Origin: Gymnorhina tibicen
Lineage: Eukaryota; Chordata; Aves; Passeriformes; Artamidae
NCBI GenBank assembly: GCA_013399875.1
Contig: VXAZ01006893.1
Coordinates: 94,701 to 158,700 of the forward strand
Reading direction: 5' to 3'
Length of the DNA stretch: 64,000 bases
A program made the translations under genes and the position numbers. Below the pieces are notes generated by a model. The model made no database searches and was not told where the DNA came from. It saw only the letters and a list, made by a program, of their open reading frames with translations. The first letter of the stretch is position 1; each line of letters begins with the position of its first letter. Below, piece after piece: positions 25,301 to 35,551 of this stretch.

Positions 25301-28300
25301 GTGGAAAAATCTGCTGTGGAGGTTTCTGAAATGTGCCATTATGGTTGGATTTGAAAGAAGAGATGGTTTTATTCTTCTCTCTTGTGACAGCTATCAGGTA
25401 TTTTGTGTCACTGCTCTGTTCCAAGAGTGTAAAAAACTGATAAGAAAATAATATTATACATGTGGCAATGCTCATGTTTTAAGATTAATGTGGAACAATT
25501 AGAGAAGATTAGGGAGAGCACTTACAAGGAAAGCAAAATACAGTGTTGATTGTGTTTTTACTGCCTGAAAGCAACAGAGCAGTCTCTTGCTGTTAGACAC
25601 AGAGCTGTTCCCTAGCAGATTCCTGGATACCATCTGCCCCGGCACAGCGCTGCGGAGACTCAAGGCCAAGGAGAGCAGATACTTGAAGCAGAGAAGGCAC
25701 CCAACATGAGATGTTAAGCCTTCATGTAGCTTTTTGGCTTTGCTGTGAGAGCAAAACCAGAAAGGGAACTTTAGCAAACTGCAGAAATCACCAGTGCTTG
25801 TGGTGTTACCCCATTGTGTGTTTTGCTTTGCAAGCAATAAAACATCTCTTGATTTCAAATATTGCCTTCCACAACTTGCCCGCACTCTCAAAACGTAGTC
25901 AGCACTCCTGGCTGTTTTATCCTGCAGTGTACACCTTCAGGTCTTTAGTCTCTTAGAAAACTAGTCAGCTGAATAAAGGAAAAATGCAGTCACCAAAAAA
26001 AAGAAAAAAAAGTGAAAAGAACCACCCCAAACAAACCCTCTCTTATCTACCAAGAACCCGTCTGAAAATCTATTAAGAGATACGTGCAAACATGCAGAGG
26101 TTTAAATGAAGAAGCCTGAGGTTAAAGGCTGAGAGCACTGTGGATCCCAGCAGGACCTCTATGCCATGCTGTAAAGCTCTTCATGCCCTCCAACACTGGC
26201 ATGTCAGAGGGCATTAACAAGGGTCTAAGAAATGTACAGAGAGGGGTTTTTTGGTAGGATTAGTGAAAAGAGCATGTGAATTTGTTTTTAAAAATTGTTA
26301 GTGTGTTTGGACACATAAATTCCAATGATGTGGGCATGCAAGTACAGTTTGCTACTGCTTCTCTTCTCGCTCTAGGTGCAAGATTTCATCAGCATCATGG
26401 ACATTTGCTGAGTTTGTTTGCTCTCTGCCCTCTATGAGTTTGAGCATTTACTGTCTCTCCCCTGTTGTTGTCCCTGTCCCTTCTTCCCATCCTTCTGTAT
26501 TCACCAGCAGATGCTCACCCTCCTCTGTGCCCCACAGTGTGGCTACATCCTTGGGTGGTCCAGCTTCCCTCAGGGAAACCAAAACCCCTTGAAAAAGAAA
26601 ATGGAAGCTGCAGGAAGGCAGATAAAGCATCTTTCTTCCTCTTACTTAAAGTACAGCAGTACTGGCATATTTTCAGTTCTTTAAAAAATATGGGGATGGT
26701 GATGTCTCTTCCAGCAACTGTGGCTTTCTCTCTGGTGCTGGTCTGGTCTGGCTACCCATGACTGAAAAGCAGAGAGCTGCACTATGACAGGAGCAGTGAG
26801 TAAAATAGCAGAACAGTCTGTGCTGGTGGTGCCATTCTTGGGGACAGCAGACATTTAAATGAGGGCAGAGGGGCATTATGTGCAAGTCAATGGGAAAAGA
26901 ACCCACAGCCAGGAAAATAAAGTACCTGGGCAATCAATGATGCATCTTGCAGGGGACCATTCCTATGGTGAGCAGTTCAGTTGCACTGAATGACACGACA
27001 GTGAGTTATGCCTCTCTGGATCACAGAAGTGTCATCTTCATCCAAGCCCAGGGTAACACAGTGAGGTACACTTACATAAGTCTTTAACTCCAGGATAGGA
27101 GCAAAGCTCTGTGCTGGGTTAATGGAGAACTTGCTATCCAGGTAAAGTAATTTGCTGGCCTGAGAACTGGAGGATGCTGCTCCACTACTGTGAGCTAAAA
27201 TTCAGTTTTGTAATCTGAGGCTTAATGCATGACTCATGACATAAGCCCTTGCTGTACTGATGGCATCATCCTGGGAAATGATGCATCAGGGTCAATGGCT
27301 GTGCCTGCTCTTGCTTTCTCAGGACTGCTGCTATGTGGCCTGAGAGTGGCAAGATCAGGGAACCAGCATGAGGGAATGTAATCCCAGAGGTACAACCATG
27401 CTAGAGGGAGAGTATTTCTCAACCTCAGGTCCAGGTAGGACTGTGGAATGTGGGAAAGAGCCTGGTGTCATGTCCAGAACAAAGCAAACAAAACCTAAAC
27501 TGGAAGAATCCTGTGGCCTGAGAGACAGCTAGGTTAGGGACTGGGACAGGATTAAAGGATCTCCTCTCCTGTGCCTTCCAGTGTCCTTCTTTGCTAGAGT
27601 GCCCTTAGCCCTCCTCTTCCTGCTTAGAAGCAGCCAATGATTTTCAAATCTGCACTACTCAGAAAGCCAAAATCCCCCAGAGGGTCAAGTTGTATTGTTA
27701 GCATTCACATCCTGCTGGAAATGCAGTCAAGGTCTCAGCAGGACGTTTCTGTCACTCTGGTGCTTCTGTTGCTTGCGACTGTCTGAAGCCGCACTTCAGA
27801 TGCCCAGTTTTCGTCTTGTGCTGGTCCTGGCCTCAGCCATGTCTGTGGCGAGGCATTTGCAGGGGACTAGCATTTCAGGACGTGGCAGGGACGGCTATAA
27901 GCCCAGGGCAGTGGTCCAAGGAAGCTCCTGTGCCTTTGCCGGGTGTCACGCTGGGAGTGCCTGTGACCAGAATGGTTCAGGGCAGGGTCTCTCTTGCAGG
28001 TGATTTGTGTGCAGGGTAAGCCAGGTACCTGAGGGTGTTGGTTTAGTGGGTAGATGTGGATGTGACTGGAGGTCACATGATAAGCTTCACAGCAGGTAAA
28101 GAGAATTCCAAATCTGGTGAGTGTCAAAGTAAAGGAAAAAGCATGTGAGTTTAAGACACTGTATAGTAGGGACCAGAGGCTTCTGGAGGACATTCAGATT
28201 TCCAAGTGTTAATGTAGGCCAGGAGTGAAAACATCTGATCTAGAGCCCCACAGATCCCTGGAGAATGGTAAAAAAGTGCTGAGGGCACAGGAAACCCAGC

Positions 28301-31279
28301 AATTCTGCTAAAGTGTTTCCCATGCTATCAAAGGATTTCCCATCCAAACTTCCCATTTCAATTTTGAGCAACAGTGATGGGAAAAACTCAGAGAAGCAAG
28401 TGGGAGCAAGATCTCCACAAGACCTATGAGTCAGGTCAAATGTCTAGTGTTAAGAATCCCTTCCTCTTCATGCCTTCCTGCAGCTGAGATTATCTTTCTC
28501 ACATTAGTGTGGCACAATCCTGCTCTCTCCCTCTCTGTCTCCAACAGTAGCTGTAGCTGCCACCCAGCTGTGCTAATCCAGCTGTGCCTTGCAGTGCAGT
28601 CCTGGGAAGTGGGAGTCTGCAGCACAATGCCACTGCTGTGGGTAAGCCTCTGAGCCAGGCACTGCCCTCCACACTGGTCTGCTAAGCAGAGCATCCACTG
28701 GCTGCAGAGTGTGCAGCTCTTCTCCTCCACAATTTATCCTGATGTGTCAGATAGCACTCAAAGCTACATCATCTCACACTCTTGGAGGGAGGTCAGCAAT
28801 GGAGGCGTCTGCTTTGGGGACCTGGGTTTTAGTGTTTCCCAGTAACTGGGTCTGCAGAGATAAGGTGGAGTGCATTGTCACTAAAGTGATAAACAGAGAG
28901 GTTTTTGTAAATTAGCATATGCACCTTATGTGTGCCTGTCTGAGATATGGATGCATTACACTCATAAGCCAGGATTGTGCTTCTGTGCTCATGGAATTTG
29001 CATGACATTCAGCTCTCGTGCAAAATAATGTGCTTCAGAATCTAGTTTCATTTCTATGTACTACACACATTTTTAGCCATGATGGGCAGGAAAAGAAATT
29101 ATTAGAAATGTAACCAAGTGTAAATCTTTGTCATGCTGAGTTTCCAGGCAGCCTGGGAAAGAGCTCTGAAGTGGATGAACTGTCTCGTTCATCTCAACAG
29201 GTTATTAACTTTGAGGCTTTCAATCTGAAAGCATAAAAGCCAATGCTATTACTCCCTGCCTGTGTTAGCAGGAGGCTGTAGTGAACACAGCCTGAAATCA
29301 TCCTTTTCATTGCTCAGAGAGCAGTCATGGTGTTAGGCCCATCTCCATATCTCAGCTTTTGCCTTAAATTGTGGGCATTCTAAGCAGTTAATGCACTGTT
29401 TTCCATTCCAGCATCTGCCAAGCACAGACCAGACCACCAGAAGAGAGCCCACTTTCCTATGCAAAGCTCGTGTTTCCTCTGTTAGGTGGTTAGCCGTACA
29501 GAAACTTCAGCAGCTGGACACTGAGGGGTGAAAGACACACACAGTGCTAAGGTAACCCTCTGGATTTTGCTGGAACAGACAAGGAGTGCTCACCTCTTCA
29601 GGGCCAGTGAAGACGCAAATGGAGATCCTTTCCCTCATTGCCTCTTGGATGCTGCCTAGGTGCACAAGACTAACCTAACTAACCCGAGCACGGCAGCAGG
29701 AGAGCAGGCATGCTGCAATAGGGACCTGACTCTAACCTGTAATGCAGAGGTTTCTCTAGAAATACTGCACTGGTCCTCTCCCAGGCAGTTGTCATATTTC
29801 TATGACAACATTTTTTGATGCTGCAGTACAGTTCCTGTATTCAGACCTTCAACACTTTGATCTTCAGATGGAACCTCATGGAGGAACTGAATGTTAGTCC
29901 ATTGACAGGGATGCTACTGTTTATGCTCCTAACGTAAGTCACCGCTCCCCACTCCCCAAATTTCAAACCGCAAAGCTGCCATGGCATTTCTGATCTGTTC
30001 TCACAGTGCCACAAACTCCCAGATCTGTGCAGTGACACTTTAACACCCTCCTTGGGAGCAGGGAGAGAGGGATCAGTGAAGGATAGCAGAAGGCAGGGGA
30101 CAGAGCAAGGCTGCACTCTGGAGAGGTCCTAAGGAGTAAAAGAAGACTATTAAAGATCAAGGTACTGCACCTTGAGCAGAGTACATAAGGTACAGGAGAG
30201 AGGCAGTGGGAAAGGAGAAGAGCCATTAGGGCACACATAGCTGGGGTTTGCTTAATACTTTGCTTTCCATCCCAACCACAGGTATAATTAAAAGCACAGT
30301 TTGGTTCTGGCTTCCTTTTGCTCATTTTCTTTTTCTAGACCTGTTGCACAAGTTACACATGCAAAGCATTTGAAATAACAAGGCACAAAGAGCATCAAAG
30401 AGGCTCACGCATAAGAGGGGTTGCAGAGGCTTTCAGCCGAGTGCTCCCCACCTCCAGGAAGCCCCAAGCTACGGATTGGCCTGCACTGTGTGTGAGGCCC
30501 CAGGCAAAAGCGGCTGTTGCAGACAGCTGGGGACTGGAATCAAGCTGCGATAGGCCCCCCCCCGTGCTTGCACTGCTGGAGACAGGAACAGCCTGCAAGG
30601 AGCAGGGTTTTCACAGGATGCTAGACCTCAAGGAGCTGCTGTGTTTTAGGGACTCTCTGTCTGTCGTTTATGCAGCGGGATTAGACCATGATGGATAATC
30701 AACACACAGAGGAAAAACAGTCATGCCGTGACTTATCAAACACACATGCAAGAACAAACATGAAGTACTCCAGGCTTGACAGTGGAGTGGATGCTGTTGG
30801 AAATGTAGGCACCTGGTTAAGAAAGCACATGGGCACAAAGGGGCAATGCTGACTGCTGACTAATTGCAGTGCAAGAACCACATGCAGGGGACAAGGCAGC
30901 AGAGCTGCTCAGAGCCTTAGGCAATGATTTGCTTCCCTTGTTTTGTGATTCACAAGCCACAAAGACTGCAGGCATGATTCAAGTGATGGTGATAACTATC
31001 ACAACAGGAAAGCTGCAAAAGTTCTTGCTACATGAGATGCTGTTGGTGATGATGGCATGAGTCAAACCAAGGAGAATCTCAGAGTTCCTGCAGGTCTCAC
31101 CATCCTTCCTCCAATGCTCCCAACCAGCAGTGAAGACACGGACTAAAATTCGTGGAAAGGAGCAGGTGAGGATGATGCAATGATGATTTTTTGCTTTTCC
31201 ATATAGCCCTTTCAGACACCCTTTCATACAGCTTTGCATGTATCCTTAGTGCTTTTAGCCCACATGCTTGTAATTCCCT
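19328..31279. other. Twelve-kilobase stretch without recognisable genes or transposons
   Basis: Unique-looking sequence. AT-rich segments (20-24 kb) alternate with moderate-GC segments (26-30 kb). I recognise no exon, RNA gene, CR1, SINE or LTR. It contains the hairpin at 20,398-20,417 and a run of nine C at 30,555-30,563. The longest frame is 153 codons (24,358-24,819, plus) and has no domain. Old, heavily decayed repeats could be hidden here. Confidence 0.45.
20398..20417. repeat. Perfect hairpin, 8-bp stem with TTAG loop (copy 1)
   Basis: Arms TAGATGTA and TACATCTA are exact reverse complements around the loop TTAG. The same hairpin occurs at 40,979-40,998 with a single base-pair change. 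No flanking similarity between the two loci is obvious beyond the hairpin. It may be a decayed repeat end, a chance palindrome or a protein-binding palindrome. Confidence 0.85.
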
Positions 31280-31774
31280 AAGTCTGATAAGCAGCTTAGA
31301 CCCCAAGTTCCCTAAAGCCAAGAGACCAAACATCTTGGGAACCTCACAGTTGGGTCAGAAAGCCCCAGACACCAAGGTCCTCTCCAGAACACATTCTGTA
31401 AACTAAGATAGGCCCATCCAGGGGGAAGGTTCCGCAAGACAGGGGCTTCTCTTGAGCCCCTCATTGGGGAATCTTTGATAGATATGCTAATCTGCAAGAT
31501 CTAGAATTGTATTCGCAAATCATCGGGGGGGGTGCACTTGTGCTTTTGTGCCTTTGAGCAGTGCAGTGCATTGTTCAGGGGGTGCACCCTGGTGCATTCT
31601 TGGGGTGGGCATCCTGGTGGGCACTTTCAACTGTGCATTTTCGGTGTGCACTCGGGGGTGCTTTCTACCTGGATGTGATGCACCAAAAGATCTTTGAATA
31701 AATACAGAGGTAAAACCCATTTTTCCCCTCTAACCGTGTTTGGCTTTTAATTCTAAGCCCAGGAAAAGGCAACA
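31280..31774 (+). mobile_element. Retroviral LTR-like element (solo LTR), boundaries approximate
   Basis: The block has the build of a songbird LTR. There is an upstream part with TGCAAGATCT-type motifs and a central stretch dense in GTGCA words (31,532-31,675). A clear AATAAA polyadenylation signal follows at 31,697-31,702. A short U5-like segment then contains TGTTTGGCTTTTAATTC (from about 31,737) and ends near AAGGCAACA (31,774). No gag, pol or env is adjacent. I could not find matching target duplications, so the left edge is uncertain by about 100 bp, and the assignment rests on layout and remembered similarity to avian LTRs. Confidence 0.68.
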
Positions 31775-32449
31775 AGGAAATGACATGCACTGTTGCTAAA
31801 CAAATAGCTTTTTTTTTTTTCTTCTGCATCTGGCAATGACATGATTTCTGAACAGAGGAGCATAGCACTTCTTTTCCTCATTCAAACAACTGTGGAGCCA
31901 TTCCCAGTGACTTGTAACAGCTGAACTTAGGCCTGGTGAAATAATTTGCTAATCAGAGACATTAACTTTTCTACTTACTGAGTACAATCCTGTTATGGGC
32001 CGCATTACAGCAGTCTTTCTCTGGATCCTAGCATCCAGGAACTTGAGAGCAAACAAATTTTTTTTTTCTGTATGTTTCAGAAAAAGACTGTATCAGAATT
32101 TAGCATGTTGGGACTTTCATTTATTTCAGTCTTACTCTAAGGAATGTTCCTGAGGGTAAATTTCAGATCTTGATGTCAGGAATTGCTCTCCCAGCGGTTA
32201 CATTGTAAAGTGGGGGCAGCAGCAGTGTTTCACCCTTTTGGCTATTAACAGCAACTGCATGGTCTAGCCCCGTGCTGAGCAGCAGATCGGGGAGTGTCTC
32301 ATGGGCAGCACAGGTTAGGACAAGGCTTTTCAACAAAAAGCAAAACCCACTCAAAAGAAACAAATCATGTAAAAGCCAATGTGTTCTCGCTTCCTTGCCC
32401 ACTCCCCCTCCCTTCAGCTTTCATGTCGTTGGCTCAGTTAATTAAAATT
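31775..32449. other. Unique AT-rich DNA
   Basis: No gene or repeat recognised apart from short poly-T runs (for example about 31,809-31,820 and 32,059-32,067). The 31,8xx poly-T run lies about 35 bp right of the LTR-like element and is not obviously part of it. Confidence 0.5.
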
Positions 32450-32800
32450 GCAGTAATAGGGAGACTGGATGGTTTAGCAGACTGGTAATGGGATATACAG
32501 CCTTTCACCTCTAGGTCAGTGGTTCGATTGTGGCCCAAGTTGGTAGTGACCAAAAGTTATTAGCATCGAACGGCTGCTCGGTGACCTCTGTGAGATGCGT
32601 GGGTGATTTCAGTGCTCTCCCTCCCAGGCAGGTGTCCATCTGGCAGGAACTGCTTCCATGGCTGGCACTAATTGGCACCCTTGCAAGCAACCCCAGCAGT
32701 GCTGGAGATGGCTTGGGCACAGAAGTGGCATCAGTCCTCTTCATGGTGGTCCTGTCCCCAGGGCTGCTGTGGAGCTGCTTGCCTTGCTCATGCCTTGCTG
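32450..32800 (+). repeat. Possible ancient tRNA-type SINE or exapted conserved element
   Basis: The left part contains a box-B-like word, GGTTCGATTG (32,521-32,530). About 45 bp upstream is a weak box-A-like stretch (TGGTTTAGCAGACTGG, from 32,469), roughly the spacing of a tRNA-derived polymerase III promoter. The sequence continues as a body with CCTCCCAGGCAGGTGTCCATC and CTGGCACTAATTGGC (about 32,620-32,680). This resembles old interspersed repeats I recall from reptile and bird genomes, but I cannot name the family. The alternative is ordinary unique DNA with a chance box B. Reading frames spanning it (up to 141 codons) are not convincing proteins. Confidence 0.4.
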
Positions 32801-33723
32801 TGTGGATAGAGACACAGTGCTGCTGCCCAGGCTGCCTAGGGATTACTTCTGCTTTACCTCTGTTCAGCAGCAGAGTGAGTGTGAGTTGAACCAATATCAT
32901 ATTTGAAACAAGCAGATTGTGGGGAATGGTTGGCATCTGCTACTCAGTTTTTACTAAGAGCAAGAAACATGGGGCAGGACACCCACTTTCCTACACACTA
33001 GAAAAGGCAGCTGTGCAAGTGTGAGGCAGAAGATAGGGTAGCACAGGTGACATGAATGACAGGTGAAAGCAAGATGGCTGCAAGCCAGCAGGACCTGCTA
33101 GCATCCAAAACAGCCATCACAATGCTTGATTAGCTTTGGGGAGGGCACAAAGATCTGCAAAGACAGGGTTGGCCTGGGCAGCCCATACTGAAGAAGAGCA
33201 GACACAAAGATTTACAAGCTATTGCCATTCAGAGTTCCACAGCCCCTTGGGAGGAAGGGAGAACACAGATGGGGTGGTCAACCATGCCAAATTCAGCTCT
33301 CTCAGTTTTCTGACCAAATTGTTATTATCTAATTAATCTCTCATTTAAAATATTGGTATGGCCAAGGCTTCCATGGGTGTGAGTCAGCAGAGCTGCTTCG
33401 GGCCGATGACACCAGCTGGCAATCTTCCTCTCAATATTGGTGACTCTTGCAGTAGTCAGGAGAAATGCAATCCATGTTTCTGTTTTTCATAGTTGCGGCA
33501 TGACAGTTGAGAGAGGGAGGAGAACAGCAACGTTTTCTCCAGCTTCCCGCAGCACAGTATTTGAGTTCCTTGTTTTCTGGCCATTTCAATCCCCACAACT
33601 CACTTACAAAAGACTTCTTTAACAGATATGACATGCAAAATTATGAAGGAAATACAGGCTGGCATGAGTCTTCTGAGTCTTCTTGCCCCCCAGCTGTCTG
33701 GCAAAAGCCTTTTCCAGTGTCAT

Positions 33724-33775
33724 CAGGAGTCCTGGTGTTTCAGGATGTCCTGATGTTTCGGGAGTCCTGATGAAA
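33724..33775. repeat. Three imperfect tandem units of about 17-18 bp
   Basis: Successive units read CAGGAGTCCTGGTGTTT, CAGGATGTCCTGATGTTT and CGGGAGTCCTGATGAAA. They differ by a few substitutions and one base of length. Each unit contains an inner AGGA..TCCT palindrome. This is a short minisatellite-like array in unique DNA. Confidence 0.75.
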
Positions 33776-35093
33776 CAGTTGTTTCAATATACAACCACAA
33801 ACCTTTGGTAGTTTGGTAGTAGTTTAGTTGTAGCAGGGCCTGCAGAACCATTTCTGGTCATGCTCAGAGGTGACCTTACTCAGCAGCATCTGCTAAGCAG
33901 TTTACTGAGAAAGCAATATTTTTGGCTTTCTGTGTCCAGGAGGCTCTGCCAAAGCCCTGCCAAGGCAACAAATTTGCTGAGGAATTTGGCTCTCTCCCCC
34001 AGTACACATGTTATTACTTGCAAACAAGTGGAAATGTTTCCTTTTAATGTTCTTGCTCAGCTCCTTGAGGTCAGTGCAGAGTCTGAGTCTGTCCTCTTCC
34101 TTCCCCACAGTTTTTAGGGCCTCAGCTCAGACTGCTGGTCTTTGATTCTACAAACAATGCCATCTGCTGTCACATTTTATAGTTCCTCCAGTGGTCTGTT
34201 TTCACTTCAAAAGATGATCCAGCACAGTGGGTTGCCTGACAGATTCTGTGTCCTTCCACTGCCTCACCGGCGAGTCTGTGTCCTAAAGCAATCCTGTTCC
34301 TGTGAGCTTGCCAGACAACTGGTAGCCACTAGGCCACCAGCATAGCTGCTTTGTCTAGCAGCAGTGAGAGGTGCCATGTTCCCGCAAGCTCTCATTTCAG
34401 TTGGTGATTGTCCCAGTTTGTGCTTCTGTAAGTGTGGGATTTGTTCCTCGCCAGGGACAAATGGTCTCACCTCAAACCTTTAACTACAGTGCCTCATTGT
34501 CACCTTTTCACGGTAGAAATTCAGTTGTTACTTCATTTGCATCCCTGAGTGTTATTCCAAAGTATTTTTTTAACCATCTGTATTTTGCTTTTGCAGTTTC
34601 ATCCTTTCCCATGTGGTTTCAAAACCAGTTTTTCTCCGCCACTTGGAACTCTGAACTATGACTGTAACCCATGCCTTTCCTTTGCTAGTACATCTCAAAG
34701 GAAGGTTTGCACATAAATGGACATTTCACATTCCTAAGTTAGATGCCACATCAGTGACATTGTTCCTTGTTTGGCATGAGTTTTCTTCTCCCTTTTCAAT
34801 TTCTCTAGAATGTTTTCTTCTGTGTTTAGCTGTGGAGTTGGTGGTCGTCTGTTGCAATTCATCTGTTCCTGCTCCTTGGCAAGAAATCATTGCCTCTTTG
34901 AATCTTGGGTCGATGTCTCTGAAAAGTCTTTCAAGGCCTCTCTTGCTGAACTCCAAAACTATTTGCTTTTTTACAACTTACTCATATTCCAGATTCACAA
35001 AAAGAACTTCTTGATTTGAGGCCAAGGAAACACCGACTCCATTTCTTTTTGATCTTGAGACCTTACTTGAAAAAAGTACATTCCAGTTTTCAC

Positions 35094-35141
35094 TGTGATC
35101 TACAGTTGTATTATTTGTATATTTGTGATCTATAATTGTAT
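35094..35141. repeat. Direct repeat pair, 18 bp, 16 of 18 identical
   Basis: TGTGATCTACAGTTGTAT at 35,094-35,111 is repeated as TGTGATCTATAATTGTAT at 35,124-35,141, 30 bp apart start to start. It lies about 320 bp left of a second direct-repeat pair, so this small area has duplicated more than once. Confidence 0.75.
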
Positions 35142-35457
35142 GACCTGTAGTCATTACAGCTCTGAAGAATCTTACAACACTTAAATACACACACACACAG
35201 AGTGAAGGAGGTGAAGGAGGATAATATTTTCTGTTTAAAGAAGTTAAAACTGAGCTATTATTTGCCAGTGCTAAGCTTCAGCTATCCACAAGGACTTCCT
35301 GGCAGTACACAAAGGACTTTGCATGCAGTTTTCTCTACAGCGAGCATGTTAGTGCTGTAGTGACCATGCATCCAATATTACCATATTGAGATCCTTTTTT
35401 CTTCCCTTCAGAGATCAGTCATGCTACTAAGCTTCAATTTTATTATTGGCACTTCAG

Positions 35458-35551
35458 CCTACATATGATTTACATTGCTGAAGAACAACCTATAAATGGT
35501 ACATATTTCTTAAAAGAATGTACCTACATATGATGTGCGTTGCTTAAGAAC
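35458..35551. repeat. Direct repeat pair, 29 bp, 25 of 29 identical
   Basis: Copies at 35,458-35,486 and 35,523-35,551 share CCTACATATGAT, then four scattered differences, then AAGAAC. Starts are 65 bp apart, suggesting an old 65-bp tandem duplication whose middle part has diverged beyond recognition. Confidence 0.75.
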
